A stretch of DNA of 64,000 nucleotides from Altericroceibacterium xinjiangense (GTDB lineage Bacteria > Pseudomonadota > Alphaproteobacteria > Sphingomonadales > Sphingomonadaceae). Made by a program: the position numbers and the translations under genes. The stretch lies in the NCBI RefSeq assembly GCF_003958635.1, contig NZ_RSEK01000004.1, forward strand, positions 238,979 to 302,978, read 5' to 3'. The notes below the pieces were generated by a model. That model did not search any database. It was not told the DNA's origin and saw nothing but the letters and a program-made list of their open reading frames with translations. This document shows, piece after piece, positions 39,575 through 47,700 of the stretch (the first letter of the stretch is position 1; each line of letters opens with the position of its first letter).

Positions 39575-40099
39575 TCACAGCTTCTTGGTGTTCGGATCGA
39601 TCCTGGCATCGGTCTTCAGCATCGGGTCCCAATGTTCGGCGACCTTGCCGTTCTCGATCCGGTAGAGGTCGAACCAGGTGGAGTAGTATGTTTCCCCGTT
39701 CGCGTCCTTCTCCGGGCGGACGAACGCGGTGGTGACATAATCGCCTTCCGCCATCAGGTGGATCAGCGGCATGTCCAGCACGTCCTTGATCGGCCGCTCG
39801 GGCCGGGTGGAGCGGACATAGTCGATCAGTCCGGCGCGCCCTTGCGCGGCGTTGGGATTGTGCTGGATGTAGTCCTCGGTGATGAATTCGTGCGCCCGGT
39901 CGGCAAGGCCCGCCTGCAGCACGATGCGGTACATGTCGTAAACCAGCCGCTTGTTCGCCGCGAGCTGCGGGTCGTCGCTGGCGAGCAGGGCTGCGTGGTC
40001 GCTGGCGACCGTCGGTGTTTGCGCCATGGCCGTGTTATCTCCCAATGTGGCGCAGCCGGCCAGCAGGACGGCCGCGGCTGCGCTGAAAATCCGCTTCAT
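39575..40099 (-). CDS. exported SnoaL/NTF2-fold lipoprotein
   Basis: 174 aa; signal peptide with lipobox LAGC (about 13-16), then an NTF2-like domain: KRLVYDMYRIVLQAGLADRAHEFITEDYIQHNPNAAQGR and a C-terminal YRIENGKVAEHWDPM. The HNPNAAQGR motif and the final EHWD are typical of the SnoaL-like polyketide-cyclase subgroup, which is often periplasmic in sphingomonads. Start ATG 40099. It is divergent from the TonB-dependent receptor gene, so the two may share regulation. Substrate unknown. Confidence 0.77.
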   Translation of the reverse strand: MKRIFSAAAAVLLAGCATLGDNTAMAQTPTVASDHAALLASDDPQLAANKRLVYDMYRIVLQAGLADRAHEFITEDYIQHNPNAAQGRAGLIDYVRSTRPERPIKDVLDMPLIHLMAEGDYVTTAFVRPEKDANGETYYSTWFDLYRIENGKVAEHWDPMLKTDARIDPNTKKL

Positions 40100-40279
40100 G
40101 TCTTTTCGTCCCGCAATTGCATCGTGCAAACCTTGGGCGATCTTGCGACGGGTGGAAACACCCCGCAACCGGAGCCGCGCAAAAAAGGGAATAACTTCGG
40201 GGGGGCCGGTCCAATGCCCGGTGCACCGCAAAGCCGCACCAAGGGGGTGACGGACCATGAAAGGCGGGCTAGGGCGATC

Positions 40280-40319
40280 TGGAAATGACTTTGTCCGGAA
40301 ATTGGAAATGACTTTGTCC
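40280..40319 (+). repeat. 17-bp direct duplication at the receptor start
   Basis: TGGAAATGACTTTGTCC occurs at 40280-40296 and again at 40303-40319. The offset is 23 bases, so the two embedded ATGs are in different frames: the first opens only eight codons before a stop, the second is in frame with the receptor. The arrangement makes the true start uncertain. Confidence 0.8.
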
Positions 40320-42353
40320 AAAATGACGCTCCGCTCCCGCTTGCTGACCTCCTTGCTGCTCTCGGGTACAGCCGGGCTGCTTGTCACCGCACCCGCTGCC
40401 GCGCAGGAGGCGGGATCGCCGGCCGAATCGATTATCGTCACCGGGCAGGGGCTTCCGGCCACCCCCGCGACTCCGGCATACGATACGGTCGTGCTCGATC
40501 GCGACCAGATCGTGTCCACTGCCTCCGGGCGGCTGGAAGACGTCCTGTCCTCCATCGCAGGCTTCCAGCAGTTTCGCCGTTCGGACAGCCGCTCCTCCAA
40601 TCCCTCGGCGCAAGGGGTAACGCTGCGCGCGCTGGGCGGCAACGCCACCAGCCGGGCGCAAGTCCTGCTGGACGGGGTCCCCCTGTCCGATCCGTTCTTC
40701 GGCTATATCCCTCTGTCCGCCGTCGCACCGGAGCGGCTTGGCAGCATCCGGGTGACTCGCGGCGGCGGCTCCGGCCCGTTTGGCGCAGGCGCGCTGGCCG
40801 GGACGATCGAACTCGACAGCGCGGATGCCCGCACGCTCGGCTTGTTCAGCGGGCAAGCCCTGGTCGACCAGCGCGGCGATACCGAAGTGAGCGCAACTGC
40901 CGCGCCGCAAGTGGGCGATGGATTCGCCGTGCTCAGCGGGCGGTGGGACCGGGGGCAGGGCTTCTACACCACGCCGGAAGACCAGCGAGTCCCCGCCACC
41001 TCGCGCGCGAATTACGAAAGCTGGTCCACCTCGGCTCGGCTGGTCCAGCGGCTCGGCAGCAATACGGAACTGCAGCTGCGGGGGCTCGCGTTCAACGATG
41101 AACGCACCTTGCGCTTCGAAGGCGCGGATTCCTCCAGCGAGGGGCAGGACATCAGCGCCCGGCTGGTTGGGCGCGGCGACTGGAAGTTCGATGTTCTCGG
41201 GTATGCCCAGTGGCGCAACTTCACCAACACGGTGATCTCGTCCAGCAGCTACACGCGGGTGCTCGACCAGAAGGATACTCCGTCAACCGGGCTTGGCGGC
41301 AAGATCGAAGTGCGCCCGCCGGTGGGGGACGACCATGTGCTGCGCGTCGGCGTGGACTACCGCCGGTCGGAAGGCGATCTGGCGGAAGATCGCTACAGCG
41401 GCGGCACGGGAGCCTTGATTGGCCGTCGTTTCGCCGGGGGCGTCAATACCGACCTCGGCTTGTTCGTGGAAGACGACTGGCTGCTTGGCCCTGTGATCCT
41501 GACGGGCGGCCTGCGTGCCGACCGCTGGACGATCGAGGATGGCTATTTCCGCGACCTGACGGCCTCCGGATCCGTGGTCGAGGATAACCGCTACGACAGC
41601 CGCAGCGACTGGACGCTGTCCTATCGCGCCGGGATCGTGGTTCCGGCTACCGAGACGCTGCGGCTGCGGGCTGCGGCTTACAGCGGCCTGCGCCTGCCGA
41701 CGCTGAATGAGCTCTACCGTCCCTTCGTCGTCTTCCCGGTCTTCACCAACGCCAACGCGCAGCTTCGGCCCGAACGGCTGGAAGGGTACGAAGCAGGGTT
41801 GGACTGGCGCGTGGCCCCCGGGGTCACGCTCGCGGTGACCGCGTTCGACAACACGGTGGAGAACGCCATTGCGAACGTCACTGTTGAGCGGAACACCCGC
41901 CAGCGGCAGAATCTCGACGCCATCGACGCCCAAGGGGTGGAATTCAGCGCCGCCGTGGAGCGCGGGCAGCTGAGCTTCGACGGTTCGCTGGCCTATACCG
42001 ATGCAGAGGTTGAGGCGAGCGGGGTTGCCGCCGCACTCGACGGCAACCGTCCGCCGCAAACCCCTGAGTGGGCGGCCAGTGGCACGGTGTCCTGGCGCCC
42101 GCGCGCGCACACGCTGTTCGCCGCCACCTTGCGCCATGTCGGGGAGCAGTTCGAAGGCGATCTGGAAGACGATGTGCTGACCGCCGCGACCACGCTCGAT
42201 CTCTTCGCGCAAGTACCGGTGCGGGGTGCGCTATCGCTTGTGGTGCGGGGAGAAAACATCTTCGACGAAGAAATCGTCACCCGCAACGACGGCGGTTCGA
42301 TCGACCTGGGTGTTCCGCGAACGCTCTGGGCCGGCGTGCGGTACGGTTTCTGA
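40308..42353 (+). CDS. TonB-dependent outer-membrane receptor
   Basis: 681 aa from ATG 40308. Signal peptide (cleavage near APAAAQ), then the plug domain (about 35-160) with ESIIVTGQG, ALGGNATSRAQVLLDGVPL and ERLGSIRVTRGGG, and a beta-barrel ending in the C-terminal aromatic VRYGF. An in-frame ATG at 40257 has a better ribosome-binding site (AAGGGGG) and would give 698 aa with a longer positive N-terminus; a third ATG is at 40323. No cobalamin or other riboswitch is evident upstream. Next to the catabolic block and divergent from an exported NTF2-fold protein, it may import lignin dimers too big for porins; siderophore or vitamin uptake is the alternative. Confidence 0.88.
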   Translation: MTLSKMTLRSRLLTSLLLSGTAGLLVTAPAAAQEAGSPAESIIVTGQGLPATPATPAYDTVVLDRDQIVSTASGRLEDVLSSIAGFQQFRRSDSRSSNPSAQGVTLRALGGNATSRAQVLLDGVPLSDPFFGYIPLSAVAPERLGSIRVTRGGGSGPFGAGALAGTIELDSADARTLGLFSGQALVDQRGDTEVSATAAPQVGDGFAVLSGRWDRGQGFYTTPEDQRVPATSRANYESWSTSARLVQRLGSNTELQLRGLAFNDERTLRFEGADSSSEGQDISARLVGRGDWKFDVLGYAQWRNFTNTVISSSSYTRVLDQKDTPSTGLGGKIEVRPPVGDDHVLRVGVDYRRSEGDLAEDRYSGGTGALIGRRFAGGVNTDLGLFVEDDWLLGPVILTGGLRADRWTIEDGYFRDLTASGSVVEDNRYDSRSDWTLSYRAGIVVPATETLRLRAAAYSGLRLPTLNELYRPFVVFPVFTNANAQLRPERLEGYEAGLDWRVAPGVTLAVTAFDNTVENAIANVTVERNTRQRQNLDAIDAQGVEFSAAVERGQLSFDGSLAYTDAEVEASGVAAALDGNRPPQTPEWAASGTVSWRPRAHTLFAATLRHVGEQFEGDLEDDVLTAATTLDLFAQVPVRGALSLVVRGENIFDEEIVTRNDGGSIDLGVPRTLWAGVRYGF

Positions 42354-42359
42354 CGGGGC

Positions 42360-42393
42360 GGGAGCGCGCAAAGCCTCTATCGGGTGCGCTCCC
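42360..42393 (+). terminator. hairpin after receptor gene
   Basis: GGGAGCGC / GCGCTCCC, perfect 8-bp stem with an 18-base loop, followed within ten bases by a T-rich tract (CTTTTCTTT). Confidence 0.55.
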
Positions 42394-42524
42394 TTGGCAG
42401 CTTTTCTTTGCGGAAATATTGCTGCCGGTGGGGGAACTACCTAGTTCGCGCGAAAAATATCCAAACTTTTGTTATCGCATTCCCACGTATGATGCGCGAT
42501 ACTCCCCCGTCTGTTGGGGGCCTT

Positions 42525-42728
42525 ATGCAGAGCTACCGGCTTGTTTTCGGCAAGGGGTTGGAACCTCGCGAAATGGTGGAGTTCGAGGCAGCAAGCCTGT
42601 CGGCCGCGTTGCAGTTGGCCGACAGGAAGATCGGAGACCGCGCGGCGGAAATCTGGGAAGATGGCAACCGCCTCGCCCGTATCCGCAAGGCGCGCTCCCG
42701 CAATGGAATATTCTGGCAAATATCCTGA
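42525..42728 (+). CDS. small protein of unknown function
   Basis: 67 aa: MQSYRLVFGKGLEPREM then a helix AASLSAALQLADRKIGDRAAEIWEDGNRLARI and a basic tail. The pattern (short strand, helix, two strands) is that of small sphingomonad proteins that annotate a modified tryptophan-rich or DUF6894-like fold; I cannot name it. An earlier ATG (42489) is possible. It is followed by an aminotransferase gene on the same strand 85 bases on. Confidence 0.5.
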   Translation: MQSYRLVFGKGLEPREMVEFEAASLSAALQLADRKIGDRAAEIWEDGNRLARIRKARSRNGIFWQIS

Positions 42729-42813
42729 GGCCGATCAGGCACGCGCCCGCGTTCCGCAAGGGGTGTGACTGACGGTCAAATCGCGTAAACGGGTTGCAGA
42801 CTAGGAGAACGCA

Positions 42814-43944
42814 ATGCCCGCCTTACGCCCCGATATCGATCCGCAGGGACTTCTCGAGTATTCGGTGGTCTTCACCGATCGTTCCCTCAATCACATGAGC
42901 CAGGCCTTCCAGCAGGTCATGCGCGATATCCATACGGGCTTGTGCGAAGTGTATCGCGCGGACCGGGCCGTGGTCGTGCCGGGCGGCGGCACCTACGCCA
43001 TGGAGGCCGCCGCGCGGCAGTTTGCCACCGGTCGAAAGGCAATGGTGATACGCAACGGCTTTTTCTCCTACCGGTGGTCCCAGATCTTCGAGGCAGGCGC
43101 GATCCCGTCCGAGGAAATCGTGCTGAAGGCGCGCCGAGTCGGCGACGAACCGCAGTCTCCGTTTGCTCCCCCACCGATCGCGGAAGTGGTGGACCGGATC
43201 CGGAATGAGCGCCCCGACGTCGTGTTCGCTCCCCACGTTGAGACGGCATCGGGCATCATCCTTCCCGACGACTATATCCGGGCAATCGCCGATGCGGTGC
43301 ACGAGGTGGGAGGGCTGTTCGTCCTCGATTGCATCGCATCAGGCTGCGTCTGGGTAGATATGGCGCAGAGCGGAGTCGATGTGCTGATCTCGGCTCCGCA
43401 GAAGGGCTGGTCCGCTCCCCCCTCGGCCGGGCTGGTTATGATGCGCAGTAGTGCGCTGGAGCGCTGCCAGGCGGCTAAATCGACCAGTTTCGCCATTGAT
43501 TTGGGCAAGTGGCTGGGGATCATGGAAGCGTATCTGGGCGGCGGGCATGCCTATCACGCGACGGTGCCGACCGATTCGCTGCGCGTGTTTCGCGATGCGA
43601 TGCTGGAGACCCGCGACATCGGGTACGACAAGCTGTGCGCGGCCCAATGGGAACAAGGCAACGCAGTTCGCGCAATGCTCGCGGAACGCGGCGTAAGATC
43701 GGTAGCGGCCGAAGGCTTCGGCGCCCCCGGTGTGGTTGTGTCCTTCACAGCCGATCCAGAAGTGCAGAACGGCCGCAGGTTTGCGGAAACAGGCCTGCAG
43801 ATTGCGGCCGGCGTTCCGCTGATGGTCGATGAAGGACAGGATTACCGCAGTTTCCGGATCGGCTTGTTCGGTCTCGACAAGCTGAAGAACGTCTCGGCGA
43901 GCCTCACCCGGCTCGAAACGGCGTTCGACCAGGTTTTCGGATGA
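42814..43944 (+). CDS. class V pyridoxal-phosphate aminotransferase
   Basis: 376-aa fold-type I PLP enzyme of the alanine-glyoxylate/serine-pyruvate group. GGGTYAMEAAARQF is the phosphate-binding start, LDCIASGCVWVD holds the Asp that pairs with the pyridine nitrogen, and Lys197 in SAPQKGWSAPPSAG is the probable Schiff-base lysine. AGGAGAAC precedes ATG 42814. Exact donor and acceptor are not visible; alanine, serine or 2-aminoethylphosphonate are options. No link to the catabolic genes beyond position. Confidence 0.85.
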   Translation: MPALRPDIDPQGLLEYSVVFTDRSLNHMSQAFQQVMRDIHTGLCEVYRADRAVVVPGGGTYAMEAAARQFATGRKAMVIRNGFFSYRWSQIFEAGAIPSEEIVLKARRVGDEPQSPFAPPPIAEVVDRIRNERPDVVFAPHVETASGIILPDDYIRAIADAVHEVGGLFVLDCIASGCVWVDMAQSGVDVLISAPQKGWSAPPSAGLVMMRSSALERCQAAKSTSFAIDLGKWLGIMEAYLGGGHAYHATVPTDSLRVFRDAMLETRDIGYDKLCAAQWEQGNAVRAMLAERGVRSVAAEGFGAPGVVVSFTADPEVQNGRRFAETGLQIAAGVPLMVDEGQDYRSFRIGLFGLDKLKNVSASLTRLETAFDQVFG

Positions 43945-44050
43945 TGCAGCCTGTGGTCAGTGGGCGAATCTGCCTGCCGCTCTGGCTGCGGTAGGATCAC
44001 GGCGCTTGGTCTGGTGCCGAGAGAGAATGCTCGGCAGAGGGAGTGCGTGA

Positions 44051-44413
44051 TCAGGTCGTGCGGAAATCCACAATCTGTCCGTCGCTGCGAAAGGTGCAGG
44101 TGAACTGTCGCTCGTACCGGTCGTTTCCTGCAATGCGGCCATCCACGCGGACCGAATCCCTGCTCTGTTGCACGTTGGCGATGCTCACCCGGCCGTATTG
44201 CGATGCTTGCTGACCACACGCGTTAACGGCGGCGCGTTCAAACTCATTGCCGCTGGTCTGATTACTCGCCCCACCCAGGACGGAGCCGCCTAGACCGGAG
44301 CCGCCCAGCACGGAACCAAGGATCGCTCCCAGTGGGTCGCCGCCCATCCCGGACGCACACCCGCCGAGCAGCAATGTGCCGGCAACAACAGTGGGAAGAA
44401 CTATCTTGCGCAT
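44051..44413 (-). CDS. small glycine-rich lipoprotein
   Basis: 120 aa: signal peptide with lipobox LGGC (16-19), a Gly/Ser/Leu-rich repeat region (GSVLGGSGLGGSVLGG, about 33-48), and a compact C-terminal domain with two cysteines (NACGQQ and FTCTF) that probably form a disulfide. Similar small YMGG-like/glycine-zipper lipoproteins occur in sphingomonads. Start ATG 44413. Function unknown. Confidence 0.65.
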   Translation of the reverse strand: MRKIVLPTVVAGTLLLGGCASGMGGDPLGAILGSVLGGSGLGGSVLGGASNQTSGNEFERAAVNACGQQASQYGRVSIANVQQSRDSVRVDGRIAGNDRYERQFTCTFRSDGQIVDFRTT

Positions 44414-44798
44414 TGAGGTCTCCGTCATGCGCCTCGTCACGGCGTCGTACCAGGTTCTAAGACTACGCGGGCAACAGAGGATCGTTCCATGTGCAGCGCC
44501 AGAGGGCGCGCCTCGCATCTGGTCCCAAGCCCTCGGGCTTACTGTGCAGTGTCCGCTTTCCACTGCGTGAGGGATGTTCGCAAACATGTCCTGGCTGCGG
44601 AGAGAATCGGATTGCCGAACACGGGAGTGATCCCGCGCGCTGCGGACCTTCGGGGCGGCGGGAAAGTCGGTGCATCCGCTATCCGATAAACCGTCTGATG
44701 GACGAATCGACGCCGCCGCCATTGATGCGCGTGCTGTCCGGAACGAGTTAGGGGCAGTCGCCGGATCACTACGACTGTCAGGCGAATGCAACGGTCGC
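44414..44798. other. gene-free stretch between lipoprotein and tRNA genes
   Basis: 385 bases with no convincing coding frame on either strand, no repeat and no integrase or attachment-site remnant. It lies downstream of tRNA-Ser (transcribed leftwards) and upstream of the minus-strand lipoprotein, so it should contain the lipoprotein promoter. Confidence 0.5.
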
Positions 44799-44891
44799 TG
44801 GCGGAGACGGAGGGATTCGAACCCTCGGTAGGGAATTTATCCCTACGGCGGTTTAGCAAACCGCTGGTTTCAGCCACTCACCCACGTCTCC
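44799..44891 (-). tRNA. tRNA-Ser (anticodon GCU)
   Basis: Read on the minus strand it starts GGAGACGTGGGTGAGTGGCT and ends with the pairing CGTCTCC, discriminator G and an encoded CCA. The anticodon stem-loop is GGTTTGCTAAACC (anticodon GCT). A long variable arm (GTAGGGATAAATTCCCTAC) and T arm GAGGGTTCGAATCCCTC follow. The 93-base length with long variable arm is that of serine tRNA reading AGC/AGU codons. Confidence 0.96.
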
Positions 44892-45095
44892 GGCTTGCGG
44901 CGGCGCTGCCTATAACCGCGGTGGGTTGACGCCACAAGTGGGGCAGACAAAAAGGTGCAAGGCAGATGCCGAGTCACTGCAAGAAACTGGCCTTCCACCG
45001 AAAGATGGCGCCGCACGCGATGGTCCTGCCGCTCAGCCGCAGTTCACGCGAATCGCATCAGGCAGGGACGAATGGAACCGATAGGACTGGAAAAC

Positions 45096-45854
45096 ATGAT
45101 TAAGCATGGCGCTTTCCGCCGCCTCGCCATCAGCGGCTTGCTGGCTGCTTCGGTGGGCCTCGGCAGTATCCCGGTTGCCGCACAGGTGCGCACGATCGAT
45201 CCCAATGCCGCGATCGACGGCGACCTTGCCCAACCGGAGTATTCCTCGCCCGTCATCACGCCTGCTCCGGCCTATCAACAGCCCGAGTTGCAGCCCGAGG
45301 CGCCCATCCCAGCGCCTGCGCCGCCTGCGCCCGCTGCGCCTGCCCAACCGGCTCTCACGGCATCCGCTGGAGAAACCTATCGCGAAGACGACCTGATCGG
45401 TGCTGCCGAGGGCGTGTTCGGCAAGGGGGCCGAAGGACTGGCCCGACTGATCGAGGATATCCTGCAGAAGCAGGGTGAGCCCAACGGCTACATCGTCGGG
45501 CGCGAGGCGGGCGGTGCCTTCATCTTCGGTTTGCGCTACGGGTCGGGCACCCTGTTCCACAAGGTGGAAGGGCAGCGGCCGGTTTACTGGACGGGCCCCT
45601 CGGTCGGCTTCGACGCGGGAGCGAATGCCGCCAACACCTTTGTGCTGGTCTACAACCTCTACGACAGCGAAGAGCTGTATGAGCGGTTTCCGGCCGGCGA
45701 AGGGGATGCTTACGTGGTCGGCGGGCTTACGGCCAGTTACCTGCGCAAGGGCAACCTGGTGCTGATTCCGATCCGGGTCGGTGCCGGGCTGCGGCTCGGC
45801 ATCAATGCCGGCTACATGAAATTCTCCAAGGAGCAGAAGTGGATGCCGTTCTGA
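45096..45854 (+). CDS. eipA: DUF1134 envelope protein, EipA-like
   Basis: 252 aa: signal peptide (cleavage near VAAQ), a Pro/Ala-rich linker (about 45-90), and the DUF1134 domain (about 95-252) with LIEDILQKQGEPNGYIVGREAGGAF, TGPSVGFDAGANA, YNLYDSEELYERFPAGEG and LGINAGYMKFS. EipA is a periplasmic protein that supports envelope integrity in Brucella; the domain is nearly universal in alphaproteobacteria. ATG 45096 is the chosen start, ATG 45072 an alternative. Confidence 0.88.
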   Translation: MIKHGAFRRLAISGLLAASVGLGSIPVAAQVRTIDPNAAIDGDLAQPEYSSPVITPAPAYQQPELQPEAPIPAPAPPAPAAPAQPALTASAGETYREDDLIGAAEGVFGKGAEGLARLIEDILQKQGEPNGYIVGREAGGAFIFGLRYGSGTLFHKVEGQRPVYWTGPSVGFDAGANAANTFVLVYNLYDSEELYERFPAGEGDAYVVGGLTASYLRKGNLVLIPIRVGAGLRLGINAGYMKFSKEQKWMPF

Positions 45855-45913
45855 GCCGTTAACGCCCTCATTGGGGCTTGCGAGGTGTGCGCGCAGCGGC
45901 AATAGCGAGCGCC

Positions 45914-47089
45914 ATGCTCGACAGACTCGAACAACAAGCCCCCGACGCGCTGCTGGCGCTGATCAAGCTCTACGATCGCGATGAGCGGCCGGACAAGATC
46001 GATCTTGGCGTCGGCGTCTACCGCACCGATGAAGGCGGAACCCCCGTGTTTTCCGCAATCAAGGCCGCGGAGCGCAAGCTGGTGGAGCAGCAGGATTCCA
46101 AAGCCTATCTCGGTCCTGAAGGGGACATGGGCTTCGTCCATGCGCTGATGCCCTACATCTTCGGCGAGAATCCGGCTCGCGGCGGCCGAATCGAAGGGAT
46201 GCAGACGCCGGGCGGCACCGGTGCGGTTCGCCTTGCGCTGGCGCTTGCGCAGAAGTCCGACATCGGTCGGATCCTGATGGGCACGCCAAGCTGGCCGAAT
46301 CATGCGCAGATCATCAAGGACCTTGGGCTGGAGCTGGTCGGCTTCGAGCACGCGCACGCAGACGGCAGCGCCGACCTGGAGGCGCTCAAGAACGCGTTGC
46401 AGAGTGCACGCAAGGGCGACGCCGTGCTGCTGCATGGCTGCTGCCACAACCCTACCGGCATAGATTACACGGCCGAGCAGTGGGACGAAATCGCCTCCCT
46501 GCTGACCGGAAGTCCGGTGCTGCCGATCATCGATCTGGCCTACCAGGGACTCGGTCAGGGCCTGGAGGAAGACGCACAAGGCATGCTCAAGGTGCTCGCG
46601 TCCGTACCGGAAGCGCTGATTGCCTACAGCTGCGACAAGAACTTCGGGCTTTACCGTGATCGCGTCGGTGCGCTGTACGCGATGACGGAAAGCAGCGATC
46701 AGATCGGTCCCGTGATGTCGAACGGCCACTCCCTCGCTCGCGCGAACTGGTCGATGCCGCCGGATCACGGTGCGGCCGCCGTGCGGCTGGTGCTGCGTGA
46801 CGCCGACCTCACCCGCCAGTGGCACGAAGAGCTGGACCGCATGCGCGAGCGGATGCGTCAGGTGCGCGATCGTCTTGCCCAGGCCGGAAAGGCCGGAAAC
46901 GTGGATCTGGCCCCGCTTGGCAAGCAGAACGGGCTGTTTTCGATGCTGCCGCTGTCCAAGGAGCAGATCCAGGCTCTGCGGGATGACCACGCAATCTACA
47001 TGGCGGGATCCGGACGGATAAACATCGCCGGATTGACGATGGGCAACATCGACAAGTTCATCGCGGCCGTCGCAGACGTCAGCGCCTGA
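45914..47089 (+). CDS. tyrB: aromatic amino acid / aspartate aminotransferase
   Basis: 391-aa class I aminotransferase of the AspC/TyrB subgroup. KIDLGVGVYRTDEG, PGGTGAVRLA and the Schiff-base lysine Lys242 in YSCDKNFGLYRDR are characteristic; the substrate-binding Arg is in GSGRINIAGL near the C-terminus. The usual role is transfer of amino groups between glutamate and aromatic amino acids or aspartate. Its stop is two bases from the GNAT start. Confidence 0.88.
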   Translation: MLDRLEQQAPDALLALIKLYDRDERPDKIDLGVGVYRTDEGGTPVFSAIKAAERKLVEQQDSKAYLGPEGDMGFVHALMPYIFGENPARGGRIEGMQTPGGTGAVRLALALAQKSDIGRILMGTPSWPNHAQIIKDLGLELVGFEHAHADGSADLEALKNALQSARKGDAVLLHGCCHNPTGIDYTAEQWDEIASLLTGSPVLPIIDLAYQGLGQGLEEDAQGMLKVLASVPEALIAYSCDKNFGLYRDRVGALYAMTESSDQIGPVMSNGHSLARANWSMPPDHGAAAVRLVLRDADLTRQWHEELDRMRERMRQVRDRLAQAGKAGNVDLAPLGKQNGLFSMLPLSKEQIQALRDDHAIYMAGSGRINIAGLTMGNIDKFIAAVADVSA

Positions 47090-47091
47090 CT

Positions 47092-47700
47092 GTGGACCGG
47101 CAGCCGGTCCTGGAAGGGGAGCGGCTGCTGTTGAGGCCGCTGACGGAACAGGATTGGGAAGCGCTGTTCGCGGTCGCGTCCGATCCGGAAATCTGGGCGG
47201 TTCACCCGGCGCACGATCGCTGGCAGGAGCCGGTGTTCCGCGCGTTCTTCGATGACGCGCTGGCTCAGGGCGGTGCCTTGGCGATCATCGATAAGGCAAG
47301 CGGCCGGGTGATCGGATCCTCGCGCTTTCAGGATTACGAGCCGTCCGGGGAAGGGCAGGTCGAGATCGGTTGGTCGTTCCTAGCCCGCGCGTACTGGGGC
47401 CACGGGTACAACTCCGAGTTCAAGCGGCTGATGCTCGTTCATGCGCTGGAGAGCGTCGGGCGCGTGCTGTTCGTGGTCGGTGCGGACAACGTCATCTCGC
47501 GCAAGGCCATGGCGAACATCGGTGGCCAGCTTACCGGAGCGACGAGAACCGTTGAGCGCGGGGGAAGAATGGTCGATCACGTGATCTTCGAGATCACGCG
47601 GGAAAGCTTCGCAACGGACCGCTGGCAAAGCTGGCGAATTAAGCCTGCAGTTGCCGCATCCGCTGCAGATAGCGAGCGACGGTATCGATCTCCAGATTGA
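47092..47700 (+). CDS. GNAT-family acetyltransferase (RimJ/RimL-like)
   Basis: 202 aa. N-terminal ERLLLRPLTEQDWEALFAVASDPEIWAVHP is the RimJ/RimL-type opening; GWSFLARAYWGHGYNSEFKRLML holds the acetyl-CoA binding region (GxGY). Start GTG 47092, two bases after the aminotransferase stop, implying cotranscription. Its last 62 bases overlap the end of the convergent ribE gene. Substrate unknown (ribosomal protein N-terminus or small amine). Confidence 0.83.
   Translation: MDRQPVLEGERLLLRPLTEQDWEALFAVASDPEIWAVHPAHDRWQEPVFRAFFDDALAQGGALAIIDKASGRVIGSSRFQDYEPSGEGQVEIGWSFLARAYWGHGYNSEFKRLMLVHALESVGRVLFVVGADNVISRKAMANIGGQLTGATRTVERGGRMVDHVIFEITRESFATDRWQSWRIKPAVAASAADSERRYRSPD

Noticed and set aside
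40100..40256. Cobalamin or other riboswitch ahead of the TonB receptor
   Set aside because: No B12-box or other recognisable riboswitch core was found; only GC-rich short helices.
44799..44891. tRNA-Ser as the attachment site of a genomic island
   Set aside because: No integrase gene and no duplicated tRNA 3' end were seen in the window; the catabolic block ends about 2 kb away without visible att repeats.
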